A stretch of DNA of 64,000 nt, taken from assembly GCF_900450995.1 (NCBI RefSeq), contig NZ_UGHY01000002.1, positions 1,483,001 through 1,547,000 on the forward strand, in the 5' to 3' direction. Positions 18,637 through 29,265 of this stretch are shown here, in pieces (position 1 is the stretch's first letter; each line of letters begins with the position of its first letter). The DNA is from Haemophilus parainfluenzae (GTDB lineage Bacteria > Pseudomonadota > Gammaproteobacteria > Enterobacterales > Pasteurellaceae). The notes beneath the pieces were generated by a model, which was not told the DNA's origin, did not search any database, and saw nothing but the letters and a program-made list of their open reading frames with translations. Both the position numbers and the translations under genes were made by a program.

Positions 18637-21435
18637 TTAGTGCGCCTCATCCCAGTTCGTACCTTGACCTATTTCTACAATCAGTGGTACGACTAAATTA
18701 GCTGCGCTTTCCATGTGTGTTTTGATGAACTCGCTATAAAACTCAACTTTTTCTGACCGCACTTCAAACACCAATTCATCGTGTACCTGCATGATCATTG
18801 CGATATCGGGATCATTTTGTAGTTTTTGATCCAATTGAATCATGGCACGTTTAATAATGTCTGCGGCGGTACCTTGCATTGGCGCATTGATTGCTACACG
18901 TTCGGCGGCTTTACGGCGCATACCGTTAGAGGAGTTAATATCCGGCAGATATAAACGACGGCCGAATAGGGTTTCCACATAGCCTTGGGCTTTGGCTTTT
19001 TCACGAATATCGTGCATAAAAGTTTGTACGCCTGGATAGCGTTTGAAATACAAATCCATATAGCTCTGAGCATCGGTACGGCCAATACCGAGTTGGCGCG
19101 ATAAGCCAAAGGCTGACATACCATAAATTAAACCGAAGTTAATCGCTTTAGCATTACGGCGTTGCTCGGACGTTACTTCATCGAGTGCGACACCAAAGAT
19201 TTCTGCTGCGGTAGAGCGGTGAATATCTTTGCCTTGGGTAAAGGCGTTAATTAAGCCCTGATCCTGTGATAGGTGCGCCATAATGCGCAGCTCGATTTGC
19301 GAATAGTCGGCTGCAACAACAGTAAAGCCTTCTCGCGCAATAAATGCCTGGCGAATACGGCGGCCTTCTTCATTACGAATCGGAATGTTTTGCAGATTCG
19401 GATCGCTTGATGAAAGACGACCGGTGGCTGTCACCGCTTGATGGTAGGATGTATGCACTCGACCCGTTTGCGGATTCACCATTTGCGGCAATTTGTCAGT
19501 GTAGGTGGATTTTAGTTTGCTTAGCCCACGATGTTCTACCAATACTTTCGGCAATTCATGACTAAATGCGAGTTCTTCCAACACTTCCTCGTTGGTGGAT
19601 GGCGCGCCTTTTGGTGTTTTTTGAATAACCGGCAAACCTAATTTATCAAACAAAATTTCTTGTAATTGTTTGGTTGAGGCCAAATTAAATGGCTGCCCCG
19701 CTAAGACATAGGCTTGTTCTTCTAATTCACTTAAACGGTTAGCGATTTCATTAGATTGTAGGAATAGTGCGTCGCTATCAATTAAGACACCACGACGTTC
19801 CATACGGGAAAGTACGCCTAACAACGGCAATTCCATTTCTTTAAAGAGTTTTTCAAGACTTGGTTCTTTAGAAAGTTTTTCCCATAGCATTTGTTGCAGT
19901 TTCATTGTTACATCAGCATCTTCCGCCGCGTACTCGGCGCCTTTTCCCAACGGAATTTGGTTAAATGTCAGCTGATTTTTACCTTTGCCTGCAATCTCTT
20001 CAAAACTGATGGTTTGATGCCCTAAATAACGTTTCGCTAGATCGTCCATATTATGACGGCCTGTGCTGTTGAGCACGTAGGATTCGAGCATAGTATCGAA
20101 AGCCACACCTTGCACATCAATGCCATTACGGGCAAAGATGGTGAGATCGTACTTGAAGTTTTGCCCGACTTTTTGAATAGCAGGATTTTCTAAAACCGGT
20201 TTTAACAACGTAAGTGCGGTTATTTTTTCGAGAGTTTTTGGTGCGCCTAAATAATCTAATTGTAGCGGTAAATAAGCTGCTTCACCGTTTTCTAACGCAA
20301 AGGAAATCCCCACTAAGTTAGCGGCCATATAATCTAAATTATCGGTTTCTGTATCTAAAGCAAAAAGTTTGGCTTGCTTGAGTTTTTCCACCCAACGATT
20401 TAAATCCGCTTCGGTGAGCAAGGTTTCATAACGGCTACGATCAATTTGAATTGCCGGCAATACTTCATCGCTATTGTCTTGAGCGAGCGCAGGCGTGGCT
20501 TGATAGTGATTCACTTTAGCCGGTTGTTCACTACTATTGGTGATAGAATCCGCACCATTCATCACTTCATTGAGCCAACGTTTAAATTCATAACGGCTGA
20601 AATATTCAGTGAGTTGATCGTTATTGCTTGCGCCAAGAGTGAGTTGCTCTGGCGTAATATCGAGGGCGACATCGGTTTTGATGGTGGCAAGACGATAGGA
20701 TAAATCGGCCATTTCTTTTTCAGCCAATAACTTATCACCTAATTTTTTTGCCCCACGAATTGGCAATTCAGCCACTTTGTCTAAGTTGGCATAAATTTCT
20801 GCCATGCTGCCGATACCTTGCAAGAGGCCAAGTGCGGTTTTTTCACCGACACCTGCCACGCCTGGAATATTGTCGGCATTATCACCCATTAGCGCTAAGT
20901 AATCGATGATGAGTTCAGGTGGAATACCGTATTTTTCAATCACGGCATCGCGATCCAATAAGGTATTATTCATGGTGTTGATCAACATAATGTTGTCATC
21001 CACTAGCTGAGCCATGTCTTTATCGCCGGTGCTGATCAAGACTTTTTGATTGGCTTTGGAGGCGGCTACCGCTAAGGTACCGATGACATCGTCAGCCTCC
21101 ACGCCTTCAATGACTAAAAGAGGAATGCCAAGGGCGCGGATAATATCGTGTAACGGCTGAATTTGTTTACGCAGATCGTCTGGCATCGGTGGACGATGGG
21201 ATTTATATTGTTCAAACATTTCATCACGGAAAGTTTTGCCTTTCGCATCAAAGACTACCGCAATATGGCTGGGTTGCACTTGCGAAATCAGGCTTTTGAG
21301 CATGTTTAATACACCGTACATGGCGCCAGTCGGTTCACCAGCAGAATTGGTGAGTGGCGGAAAGGCATGAAAAGCACGATATAAATAAGATGAACCGTCC
21401 ACTAGGACTAATGGATTAGGAGCAATAGTTGGCAT
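18637..21435 (-). CDS. polA: DNA polymerase I
   Basis: 932 residues from ATG 21435 ([22 protein letters not shown]); the in-frame extension to 21516 is not supported. It has an N-terminal 5' nuclease domain, a proofreading 3'-5' exonuclease with an intact ALDTETDNL motif, and a family A polymerase with [13 protein letters not shown] (motif A), [15 protein letters not shown] (motif B) and [10 protein letters not shown] (motif C). PolA fills gaps and removes RNA primers in repair and replication. Usual length. Unusually, two metabolic genes follow within a few bases on the same strand. It contains several USS cores. Confidence 0.97.
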   Translation of the reverse strand: MPTIAPNPLVLVDGSSYLYRAFHAFPPLTNSAGEPTGAMYGVLNMLKSLISQVQPSHIAVVFDAKGKTFRDEMFEQYKSHRPPMPDDLRKQIQPLHDIIRALGIPLLVIEGVEADDVIGTLAVAASKANQKVLISTGDKDMAQLVDDNIMLINTMNNTLLDRDAVIEKYGIPPELIIDYLALMGDNADNIPGVAGVGEKTALGLLQGIGSMAEIYANLDKVAELPIRGAKKLGDKLLAEKEMADLSYRLATIKTDVALDITPEQLTLGASNNDQLTEYFSRYEFKRWLNEVMNGADSITNSSEQPAKVNHYQATPALAQDNSDEVLPAIQIDRSRYETLLTEADLNRWVEKLKQAKLFALDTETDNLDYMAANLVGISFALENGEAAYLPLQLDYLGAPKTLEKITALTLLKPVLENPAIQKVGQNFKYDLTIFARNGIDVQGVAFDTMLESYVLNSTGRHNMDDLAKRYLGHQTISFEEIAGKGKNQLTFNQIPLGKGAEYAAEDADVTMKLQQMLWEKLSKEPSLEKLFKEMELPLLGVLSRMERRGVLIDSDALFLQSNEIANRLSELEEQAYVLAGQPFNLASTKQLQEILFDKLGLPVIQKTPKGAPSTNEEVLEELAFSHELPKVLVEHRGLSKLKSTYTDKLPQMVNPQTGRVHTSYHQAVTATGRLSSSDPNLQNIPIRNEEGRRIRQAFIAREGFTVVAADYSQIELRIMAHLSQDQGLINAFTQGKDIHRSTAAEIFGVALDEVTSEQRRNAKAINFGLIYGMSAFGLSRQLGIGRTDAQSYMDLYFKRYPGVQTFMHDIREKAKAQGYVETLFGRRLYLPDINSSNGMRRKAAERVAINAPMQGTAADIIKRAMIQLDQKLQNDPDIAMIMQVHDELVFEVRSEKVEFYSEFIKTHMESAANLVVPLIVEIGQGTNWDEAH

Positions 21436-21594
21436 AAATATTCCGTTCAAAAATAATGAAAAGTGTCGCATTATAGCGTAAATTGCGAAATGGGGCGAAC
21501 GGATAAAGGCGGTCAATTAAACGTAAAAATTATGACGAAGGCATTTGGCTGTGGCATAATAGGATCACTTGAGCATTCAACATAAGGGAATAAC

Positions 21595-21900
21595 ATGTCA
21601 TTAAAACTGGTTGAAGTTGTTGTATTAGGGCAAGTGCTGCGCTTGAATGTCCCTGCCGAACAAGAAGAGATTTTGCGTCAAGCGGCGCGTAATTTAGATC
21701 TTCAAGTATCTGAAATGAAAGAGCGTACAGGTTTATTGCAATTAGACCGTGTGCTTTCTATTGTTGCCTTGAATTTAAGTTTTGAATTAACTCAAGAAAA
21801 GAATAAAAATGCCCGGATTGAAAACGTGCTATGTACGAGAATTCAGCAGTTAGATCATTCTTTAGAGAATGCATTAGGTGGGCGCCTTATCGTCGATTAA
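21595..21900 (+). CDS. zapA: Cell division protein ZapA
   Basis: 101 residues: an N-terminal globular part (LVEVVVLGQVLRLNVPAEQEEILRQAARNLD) followed by a long coiled coil, as in ZapA, which bundles FtsZ filaments at midcell. TAAGGGAA precedes the ATG. In E. coli zapA is followed by 6S RNA and ygfA (fau); here those two are together 25 kb away (46.7-47.5 kb), so the cluster is split. Confidence 0.9.
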   Translation: MSLKLVEVVVLGQVLRLNVPAEQEEILRQAARNLDLQVSEMKERTGLLQLDRVLSIVALNLSFELTQEKNKNARIENVLCTRIQQLDHSLENALGGRLIVD

Positions 21901-21902
21901 AT

Positions 21903-21939
21903 AAAAAAGAACCGCATGTTGAAAGTGCGGTTCTTTTTT
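21903..21939. terminator. Bidirectional terminator between zapA and queH
   Basis: AAAAAAGAACCGCA / TGCGGTTCTTTTTT, 14-bp stem with A-run and T-run on both sides. The right arm carries a USS core. Confidence 0.92.
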
Positions 21940-21947
21940 ATGTATTT

Positions 21948-22688
21948 TTAATCGGGCGTGTAATAGAGTTTACCAATTTCAATTTTTTGTCGCCCTGTTT
22001 CTTCACGCCATTTATTGCTGTCTCGTAAAGAATAAACGCAGCCACAATATTCTTGCTGATAAAAACGTTCACGCTTACTGATTTCGATCATGCGTTGCGA
22101 TCCGCCAGCTTTACGCCAGTTGTAATCCCAATAAATCACATCATCATATTTTTCAGCCGCACGGTGACCGCAACCGTTGATTTGATCCATGTCTTTCCAG
22201 CGAGAAATACCAAGGCAACTAGTAAACACAGGGAAACCATGCTCATGAGCATATTCAGCGGCTTTTTCAAAACGCATATCAAAACACATGGTGCAACGGA
22301 TGCCACGTTCAGGTTCCCATTCCATGCCTTTTGCGCGATCAAACCATTGTTGGCGATCGTAGTCTGCATCAATAAACGGAATCCCAAATTTTTGGGCAAA
22401 ACGGATGTTTTCTTCTTTACGAATTAAATATTCTTTTAATGGATGAATATTCGGATTGTAAAAATAAATCGTAAACTCAATACCAGAGGCCAAAATGGCT
22501 TCCATCACTTCACCTGAGCAAGGCGCACAGCAAGAGTGGAGAAGCAACTTATTATGCCCTTCAGGTAATTCAAGTTTTTCACGAATAAAAGGCGCATTGG
22601 GATCCTTGCGCACTTTTTGTTTACGCGGTTTTTGAAATTTAGGTTGAGAATCGACCGCACTTTGCGGTTGAATTTGTTCTTCAGTCAT
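21948..22688 (-). CDS. queH: Epoxyqueuosine reductase QueH
   Basis: 246 residues of the DUF208/QueH family, which performs the final reduction in queuosine synthesis and replaces the unrelated QueG. Conserved Cys sets are visible: [10 protein letters not shown] near residue 52, [17 protein letters not shown] near 130 and [11 protein letters not shown] near 215, which bind Fe-S and a second iron. The earlier queuosine enzymes tgt and queA are at the other end of the window. Coupled to ispB (1-base gap), so likely one operon. Confidence 0.93.
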   Translation of the reverse strand: MTEEQIQPQSAVDSQPKFQKPRKQKVRKDPNAPFIREKLELPEGHNKLLLHSCCAPCSGEVMEAILASGIEFTIYFYNPNIHPLKEYLIRKEENIRFAQKFGIPFIDADYDRQQWFDRAKGMEWEPERGIRCTMCFDMRFEKAAEYAHEHGFPVFTSCLGISRWKDMDQINGCGHRAAEKYDDVIYWDYNWRKAGGSQRMIEISKRERFYQQEYCGCVYSLRDSNKWREETGRQKIEIGKLYYTPD

Positions 22689-22689
22689 A

Positions 22690-23685
22690 TTAATAAGTTC
22701 GGTCTACCGATAAATAAGCCAGTGAAATTAAGGCTTTTTTGTATTCGCTTTCAGGTAATAAGGCAATGGCATCAACGGCTTTTTGTGCTTCGTGTTTAGC
22801 ACGCTCCATCGCATAATCAAGGGATTTATGTTCAGCCATAATCGCAAGCACGTCATCGATCGCATCACGTTTTCCGCCTTGTTCAATGGCTTCGCGAATA
22901 AGTGCGGCTTGTTGTGGATTACCGTGACGCATTGCGTGTAATAAAGGAAGAGTCGGTTTACCTTCGGCGAGGTCGTCACCCACATTTTTTCCTAATGCCG
23001 CAGCGTTTGCGCTGTAATCTAACACATCATCCACTAATTGGAATGTGGTACCGAGATATCGACCATATTCTTGAAATGCCGTTTCAATTGATTTTTCAGC
23101 ACCTGCAACAATCGCAACAGATTGTGCCGCCACTTCAAATAAACGTGCCGTTTTACTATAAATCACACGCATATAGCTTTCTTCTGTGGTATCGGGATCG
23201 TTCACATTCATTAATTGTTGAACTTCACCTTCCGCCAACACGTTGGTGGCATCTGCCATAATGCGAAGAATATCTAGCGATTGTAACTGTGCCACTAACT
23301 GGAATGCACGAGTATAAATGAAGTCGCCTACTAATACGCTAGCCGCATTACCAAAGGCAGAGTTTGCCGTTGCTCGACCACGACGCATATCAGATTCATC
23401 TACCACATCATCATGTAATAAAGAAGCGGTGTGAATAAATTCTACAAAGGTAGCACAAGTGGCCACTTTATCGCTTTCGTAGCCTAATGCACGAGCTGCT
23501 AAAACAGCAATAAGTGGTCGGATACGTTTTCCGCCACCTTGTACAATATAAAAACCAAGCTGATTAACCATCGGCACATCGGAGTTAATTTGTGCTAAAA
23601 TGGCTTGGTTGACTTTCTGCATGTCCGCATCTGTTAATGTTTGAATGGCATGCATATCCATTAAATCTTGTTTGTTCATCTTCAT
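22690..23685 (-). CDS. ispB: Octaprenyl diphosphate synthase
   Basis: 331 residues, a trans-prenyltransferase. First Asp-rich motif [15 protein letters not shown] (about residue 95) and second LVDDVLDYS (about 220) bind Mg-diphosphate. It makes the side chain of quinones. The true start may be the Met at residue 3, 9 or 11; no strong ribosome binding site decides. Divergent from rplU, as in E. coli and Haemophilus. Confidence 0.94.
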   Translation of the reverse strand: MKMNKQDLMDMHAIQTLTDADMQKVNQAILAQINSDVPMVNQLGFYIVQGGGKRIRPLIAVLAARALGYESDKVATCATFVEFIHTASLLHDDVVDESDMRRGRATANSAFGNAASVLVGDFIYTRAFQLVAQLQSLDILRIMADATNVLAEGEVQQLMNVNDPDTTEESYMRVIYSKTARLFEVAAQSVAIVAGAEKSIETAFQEYGRYLGTTFQLVDDVLDYSANAAALGKNVGDDLAEGKPTLPLLHAMRHGNPQQAALIREAIEQGGKRDAIDDVLAIMAEHKSLDYAMERAKHEAQKAVDAIALLPESEYKKALISLAYLSVDRTY

Positions 23686-23803
23686 TTGGTTCGATGGTTG
23701 TCTATATAAAAGAAAGTGCGGTGAATTTTACCTGATTTTTCAGGGTTTCTGAAATTAAACTCGAGGAAAAGCGCTTTTTTTTTATTTTATTGCAAATAAG
23801 TGC

Positions 23804-23832
23804 TTGCGATCGAGTTGTTTTTTCCGTAGAAT
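23804..23832 (+). promoter_or_regulatory. Probable sigma-70 promoter of rplU-rpmA
   Basis: TTGCGA (23804-23809), 17-base spacer, TAGAAT (23827-23832). Transcription would begin near 23840, giving a leader of about 70 bases before rplU. Confidence 0.65.
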
Positions 23833-23908
23833 TTGCGACCTATTTATATGAATTTTGAAGTGCGGACCGAAAATAGTAACGGAGAAGCACAATTATAGCG
23901 GAGTATTT

Positions 23909-24220
23909 ATGTACGCAGTTTTCCAAAGTGGCGGTAAACAACACCGTGTGAGCGAAGGTCAAGTAGTTCGTTTAGAAAAACTTGAACTTGCAACTGGCGC
24001 AACAGTTGAGTTCGACTCAGTGTTGATGGTCGTTAATGGTGAAGATGTTAAAATTGGTGCACCAGTAGTAGCTGGCGCGAAAGTAGTGGCTGAAGTTGTG
24101 GCACAAGGTCGTGGCGATAAAGTTAAAATCGTTAAGTTCCGTCGTCGTAAACACAGCCGTAAACAACAAGGTCATCGTCAGTGGTTCACAGAAGTGAAAA
24201 TCACTGGGATTCAAGCATAA
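23909..24220 (+). CDS. rplU: Ribosomal protein bL21
   Basis: 103 residues from ATG 23909 ([18 protein letters not shown]), with a GCGGAG site upstream; the longer in-frame reading from 23855 is not a bL21 start. The conserved [20 protein letters not shown]-binding segment is near the end. Binds 23S rRNA in the large subunit. First gene of the rplU-rpmA operon. Confidence 0.97.
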   Translation: MYAVFQSGGKQHRVSEGQVVRLEKLELATGATVEFDSVLMVVNGEDVKIGAPVVAGAKVVAEVVAQGRGDKVKIVKFRRRKHSRKQQGHRQWFTEVKITGIQA

Positions 24221-24240
24221 TTTCAGAGGAGATCAAGTAG

Positions 24241-24498
24241 ATGGCAACTAAAAAAGCTGGTGGTTCAACTCGTAACGGTCGTGATTCTGAAGCTAAACGC
24301 CTTGGTGTTAAACGTTTCGGTGGCGAATCTGTATTAGCAGGTAGCATCATTGTACGTCAACGTGGTACTAAATTCCACGCAGGTAACAACGTAGGTATGG
24401 GTCGTGACCACACCTTATTTGCTACCGCTGACGGTAAAGTAAAATTTGAAGTGAAAGGCGAGAAAAGCCGTAAATACGTAAGTATTGTAACTGAATAA
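24241..24498 (+). CDS. rpmA: Ribosomal protein bL27
   Basis: 85 residues, beginning [20 protein letters not shown], with the flexible N-terminus that reaches the peptidyl-transferase centre. Standard length. 20 bases after rplU, with AGAGGAG as ribosome binding site. Confidence 0.97.
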
Positions 24499-24516
24499 TT
24501 TTACGTCTGATTTGAT

Positions 24517-24550
24517 AAACGCCCCGCATTATCTGTGGGGCGTTTTCTTT
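24517..24550 (+). terminator. Terminator of rplU-rpmA
   Basis: AAACGCCCC / GGGGCGTTT stem with an 11-base loop, then TTTCTTT. Confidence 0.9.
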
Positions 24551-24684
24551 GTTTTCTTACCTGTGATTTACAATCATTAATCAAATCTGTTATCTTGGCA
24601 CTGTCATTCATTCTCTTCAATATTTCTTAGAATGAAATTTACCTGAATTCCTAACTGTGCTTTAGCCAAATAAAGGAAGACATC

Positions 24685-25602
24685 ATGAAACAACAATCTC
24701 TTTTAGGATTTCTATTTGCTTTAATTACAGCGATGGCATGGGGATCTTTACCTATTGCGTTAAAACAGGTTTTATCCGTGATGACACCACAAACGATCGT
24801 GTTGTATCGCTTTATTGTCGCATTTCTAGCACTCTTTATTTTGCTTTCCTATAAGAAAAAATTGCCACAATTTTTCAAAGGTGGTCGATTCATTTGGCTT
24901 GTGCTCATTGGTGTTGCAGGATTATCGGGTAATTTCTTCTTATTTAATAGCTCACTTAATTTTATCGATCCTCCTTCAGCTCAAATTTTTATTCATTTTT
25001 CTTCTTTTGGCATGTTGATTTGCGGTATTTTTGTCTTTAAAGAAAAGCTCGGATTACATCAAAAAATTGGTTTGGGTTTGTTATTGGTTGGGTTGGTGCT
25101 TTTCTTCAATGATAAGCTTGAGATGTTTAAAGGAGAGAGTGGTTATTTAACGGGCGTCTTACTAAGCCTAACCGCTTCATTAGTTTGGGTGGCTTATGGT
25201 ATGGCACAAAAGCTCATGCTCCGTCGTTTCAGCTCACAACAAGTTTTATTAATGATGTATTTCGGCTGTCTTTTAGTCTTTACACCTGTTGCTGAATTTT
25301 CCCAAGTAAGAGAGCTCAGTCCGTTAGCATTTGGTTGTTTAGCTTATTGTTGCTTAAATACCTTATTTGGTTATGGCGCCTATGCCGAAGCCCTTAATCG
25401 CTGGGAGGTTTCTAAAGTCAGCGTTGTGATTACCTTAGTACCGCTATTTACTATTTTCTTTGCTCATCTTGCGCATTATGCGAGTCCTGAGAATTTTGCT
25501 GCGCCAGAATTAAATATGATTAGCTATATCGGGGCGTTTGTTGTAGTATGCGGAGCAATTTTGTCGGCAATCGGACATAAGTTATTACCGCAATCAAAGT
25601 AA
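24685..25602 (+). CDS. EamA/DMT-family transporter
   Basis: 305 residues, about ten membrane segments arranged as two EamA repeats: residues 8-140 (LLGFLFALITAMAWGSLPIALKQ) and 155-295 (LTGVLLSLTASLVWVAYGMAQ). Members export or import metabolites such as amino acids; substrate cannot be inferred. It lies between rpmA and obgE, the position of the yhbE gene in E. coli, so it is the likely yhbE orthologue. AAAGGAAG precedes the ATG. Confidence 0.88.
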   Translation: MKQQSLLGFLFALITAMAWGSLPIALKQVLSVMTPQTIVLYRFIVAFLALFILLSYKKKLPQFFKGGRFIWLVLIGVAGLSGNFFLFNSSLNFIDPPSAQIFIHFSSFGMLICGIFVFKEKLGLHQKIGLGLLLVGLVLFFNDKLEMFKGESGYLTGVLLSLTASLVWVAYGMAQKLMLRRFSSQQVLLMMYFGCLLVFTPVAEFSQVRELSPLAFGCLAYCCLNTLFGYGAYAEALNRWEVSKVSVVITLVPLFTIFFAHLAHYASPENFAAPELNMISYIGAFVVVCGAILSAIGHKLLPQSK

Positions 25603-26802
<1,200 letters not shown>

Positions 26803-26831
26803 TGCCTAAATGAAAAAAGAGCGGAAATTTG

Positions 26832-26887
26832 ATCTGCACCCCAAAAGTTGGACTCAACAAACCAACAATTGAGGTGCAGATTTTTTT
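26832..26887 (+). promoter_or_regulatory. Terminator-like hairpin in front of the transposase start
   Basis: ATCTGCACC (26832-26840) can pair with GGTGCAGAT (26873-26881), followed by seven T ending directly at the ATG of orfA (26888). Incoming transcription from obgE would be stopped here, and no Shine-Dalgarno is present between the T-run and the ATG. Confidence 0.65.
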
Positions 26888-27240
26888 ATGGGTAAACACT
26901 ACGCAATCGAATTTAAATTACAGGTTCTTCAACCTATTTTGAATGGGAAAATGAGTATTAGAGAAGCCGCGCGTTTTTACAATATTCCTTCCAACGCCCT
27001 AGTCGGGACATGGTTGAAACGGTTTGAAAAAAGTGGCATAAAAGGACTGATTCCCCGTAAACCATCAGGAAGACCGCCAATGAAACCTAAATACGCCAGA
27101 ATGCCACCGCCCCCAAAACTGAAGAAGACCGTTTACGCCTGAGAATTTTACAGCTTGAAGCGGAGGTGGCCTACCTAAAGGAGTTGAGAAGGCTCAGACT
27201 TCAGGACGAAGCCGAGCAACGGAAATTATCCAAAGGTTAA
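26888..27240 (+). pseudogene. IS3-family orfA (transposase HTH subunit), frameshifted
   Basis: Residues 1-79 read MGKHYAIEFKLQVLQPILNG onward, an HTH_28-type DNA-binding domain. The frame then ends at 27142 after PPPPKLKKTVYA. Shifting by one base in the run CCCCAAAA (27111-27118) gives PPPPKTEEDRLRLRILQLE and continues as a leucine-zipper-like helix (VAYLKELRRLRLQDEAEQ) to a stop at 27238-27240, the usual end of orfA in this family. So one A appears to be missing. C-CCA-AAA is also a possible -1 slippery site, so programmed frameshifting is an alternative. Confidence 0.8.
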
Positions 27241-28046
27241 GAACACGCTATCCGTTAAAATGGCTTTTAGGTTTTGCACAGTTAGCGCGTAGTACGTTTT
27301 TTGCGAAACTCCAGATTAAACCGGATAAGGATGAGCAGCTGAAAAAGGCCATTAAACGCATCAAAGCCAATCATCCTGATTATGGCTACCGACGAGTTCA
27401 TGCCAGCTTGCCAGGCGTGAATCATAAAAAAGTTCAACGTTTAATGCAGACACTTGGGCTTCAAGTGCGGTCAAGAAAAAGCAAGAAATTTACGACCTAT
27501 CGTGGCACGATAGGGGTGATTGCCCCAAATCATATTGAACGTAATTTTAGCGCAACAGCCCCGAAACAAAAATGGGTGACCGATATCACCGAGTTTAAGG
27601 CGAAAGATGGGAGTAAAGTCTATTTATCCCCAATTTTAGACTTATTTAACAATGAGATAGTCTCCTATAATCTCAGCTATTCCCCAAACTGGGCGCAAGT
27701 AGAGGACATGTTAATGCAAGCTGTCAAAGGATTAAATAAAGCTTGTGGTGTCATTTTGCATTCAGACCAGGGATGGCAATATCAAATGGTAGCTTATCGT
27801 CGAATCTTGGCTGAATATGGCATTATTCAAAGTATGTCAAGAAAAGGGAATTGCTTGGACAATGCCGCGATGGAAAGTTTCTTTGGGCGATTAAAAACGG
27901 AATGTTTTTATGGTCGAGAATTTAAAACAAAAGAAGAGATAGTTGATGCTGTCATAAATTATTTGGATTACTATAATCATCGACGGATTCAACTAAAATT
28001 AAAAGGACTGAGTCCGATACAATATCGAAAACAATCCTTTAAATAA
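27222..28046 (+). CDS. IS3-family orfB (DDE transposase catalytic subunit)
   Basis: Open frame in -1 register to the intact orfA frame; no ATG occurs near its beginning (first coding sense EIIQRLRTRYPLKWLLGFAQ), so it is normally made by frameshifting from orfA. HTH_21-like region (KANHPDYGYRRVHASL) then an rve integrase core with the DDE triad: WVTDITEF, LHSDQGWQYQ and SRKGNCLDNAAMESFFGRLKTE. Ends at 28046 just inside the right inverted repeat. Catalytic residues look intact, but expression depends on the damaged orfA. Confidence 0.88.
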   Translation, partial: EIIQRLRTRYPLKWLLGFAQLARSTFFAKLQIKPDKDEQLKKAIKRIKANHPDYGYRRVHASLPGVNHKKVQRLMQTLGLQVRSRKSKKFTTYRGTIGVIAPNHIERNFSATAPKQKWVTDITEFKAKDGSKVYLSPILDLFNNEIVSYNLSYSPNWAQVEDMLMQAVKGLNKACGVILHSDQGWQYQMVAYRRILAEYGIIQSMSRKGNCLDNAAMESFFGRLKTECFYGREFKTKEEIVDAVINYLDYYNHRRIQLKLKGLSPIQYRKQSFK

Positions 28047-28097
28047 CAGTCTAACTTTTTGGGGTCAGATCAATTTGACCGCTCTTTTTTATTACCT

Positions 28098-28235
28098 TTA
28101 ACCTTTCTTTTTTCCACCTTGACGCGCTTTAAAGCGAGGATTAGTTTTCGAAATAACATAAACGACACCGTGGCGACGAACAATTTTGCAACCAGGACGG
28201 TTTTTTGCGCTTTTGAGTGAAGATAATACTTTCAT
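28098..28235 (-). CDS. rpmJ2: Ribosomal protein bL36, zinc-independent paralogue
   Basis: 45 residues, too short for most gene callers: starts [20 protein letters not shown] and ends [12 protein letters not shown]. It lacks the CxxC...CxxxH zinc ligands of the common 38-residue bL36 and matches the longer C-minus (YkgO-like) type. 9 bases after rpmE2, with which it is paired in E. coli (ykgM-ykgO), where Zur controls both under zinc limitation. Confidence 0.93.
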   Translation of the reverse strand: MKVLSSLKSAKNRPGCKIVRRHGVVYVISKTNPRFKARQGGKKKG

Positions 28236-28244
28236 TGAATATTC

Positions 28245-28511
28245 CTATTTTGATTTAAATGCGCCAAATTTACCGTAACGGCTTGCAAATTCACTTGCAC
28301 GACCTTCATTACCAATTTGACGAGTTTTACCAGTATAAAATGGGTGAGAAGCAGATGAGGTATCACACATAAATACAGGGTATTCATTACCATCTTCCCA
28401 TTTCATGGTGTTGTTGGTTTTAGCACAAGAACGGATGAGAAAGCCTTGTTTGGCGTTGGAATCGTAAAATAAAACGGTACGATAATTTTCAGGGTGAATG
28501 CCTTTTTTCAT
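28245..28511 (-). CDS. rpmE2: Ribosomal protein bL31 type B (zinc-independent)
   Basis: 88 residues beginning [21 protein letters not shown], the type B form without zinc-binding Cys pairs, which replaces the zinc-containing bL31 when zinc is scarce. AAGGAGCTC precedes the start. Cotranscribed with rpmJ2. A Zur operator is expected upstream, but I see no clear match to the E. coli consensus. Confidence 0.94.
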   Translation of the reverse strand: MKKGIHPENYRTVLFYDSNAKQGFLIRSCAKTNNTMKWEDGNEYPVFMCDTSSASHPFYTGKTRQIGNEGRASEFASRYGKFGAFKSK

Positions 28512-28617
28512 TAGAGCTCCTTATATGACGGAAATAATTGGGCGAAGATACTAATTTAAAGGAGAATAATTATCAATGTACTTTTATTCATGGGGATGAG
28601 AATTTTTTTCATATTAA

Positions 28618-28653
28618 GAAAAAGAAAAATGCCTTTCGGTTGAAAGGCATTTT
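28618..28653 (-). terminator. Terminator of smpB
   Basis: AAATGCCTTTC / GAAAGGCATTT stem followed on the minus strand by TTTTTCTTTTT. Confidence 0.9.
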
Positions 28654-28671
28654 GTCTATTTGTAGGAATTG

Positions 28672-29154
28672 TTATCCACGATGTGCGTTTTTCATAATAC
28701 GCTCTTTCGCCACTTTCCATTCACGCTCTTTAATATCATCACGTTTATCATGTTGTTTTTTACCTTTTGCAAGACCGATTTTGATCTTTGCCCAAGCGCC
28801 TTTCCAATAAAGAGAAAGGGCAACAATAGTAAAACCATCACGGCTTGATTTACCGAAAAGATTATCCAGTTCACGTTTATTCAATAAAAGTTTACGTGTA
28901 CGCGTTGGATCGCAAACCACGTGAGTAGAGGCCAAACTTAATGGTTGAATGGTTGCACCAAATAAATAAGCTTCGCCGTTTTTAAAAATGATATAGCTAT
29001 CGCTGATATTAGCTTTACCCGTGCGCATTGATTTAACTTCCCAACCTTGCAATTCAAGGCCTGCTTCAATTTCATCTTCAATAAAATATTCGTGTCTGGC
29101 TCGTTTATTTAACGCAATGGTGTTGGAGCCGACTTTGACTTTCTTCTTGGTCAT
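28672..29154 (-). CDS. smpB: SsrA-binding protein SmpB
   Basis: 160 residues: [42 protein letters not shown] is the typical start; basic C-terminal tail [15 protein letters not shown]. It binds tmRNA for trans-translation rescue of stalled ribosomes. No tmRNA gene is visible nearby. Single gene with its own terminator. Confidence 0.96.
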   Translation of the reverse strand: MTKKKVKVGSNTIALNKRARHEYFIEDEIEAGLELQGWEVKSMRTGKANISDSYIIFKNGEAYLFGATIQPLSLASTHVVCDPTRTRKLLLNKRELDNLFGKSSRDGFTIVALSLYWKGAWAKIKIGLAKGKKQHDKRDDIKEREWKVAKERIMKNAHRG

Positions 29155-29214
29155 TATTATCCGTCGTTTATTAATCGTAAATTGGCATTGATTTTACCGA
29201 ATCTCGCCGTAGAT

Positions 29215-29250
29215 AGCAAAAAACAAAAGGCTGATTTGACTCAGCCTTTT
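29215..29250 (-). terminator. Terminator of arcA
   Basis: AAAAGGCTGA / TCAGCCTTTT stem, followed on the minus strand by GTTTTTTG. Confidence 0.9.
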
Positions 29251-29265
29251 ACTATAAATGATAGA

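Larger units (their letters stand above)
26830..28072 (+). mobile_element. IS3-family insertion sequence (about 1.24 kb)
   Basis: Terminal imperfect inverted repeats of about 25 bases: left begins TGATCTGCACCCCAAAAG (26830), right is the complement of TGATCTGACCCCAAAAAG (ending 28072). If the ends are GATCTG/CAGATC (26831-28071), the flanks carry a 5-base target duplication AATTT (26826-26830 and 28072-28076); if TGATCTG/CAGATCA, a 3-base ATT. It carries orfA (helix-turn-helix) and orfB (DDE integrase) in the IS3 arrangement with orfB in the -1 frame relative to intact orfA. It sits in the loop of a transcription terminator. Exact IS name not assigned. Confidence 0.93.
26813..28090. terminator. 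obgE/rpmJ2 bidirectional terminator, split by an insertion sequence
   Basis: AAAAAAGAGCGG at 26813-26824 is the exact reverse complement of CCGCTCTTTTTT at 28079-28090. Removing the element and one copy of its duplicated target restores a 12-bp stem with an 8-base loop followed by T-run on both strands. The two half-stems are now 1.25 kb apart. Confidence 0.88.

Noticed and set aside
28512..28671. Possible Zur or Fur box upstream of rpmE2
   Set aside because: A few GATAAT-like bases occur, but no palindrome matches the known consensus well enough to claim it.
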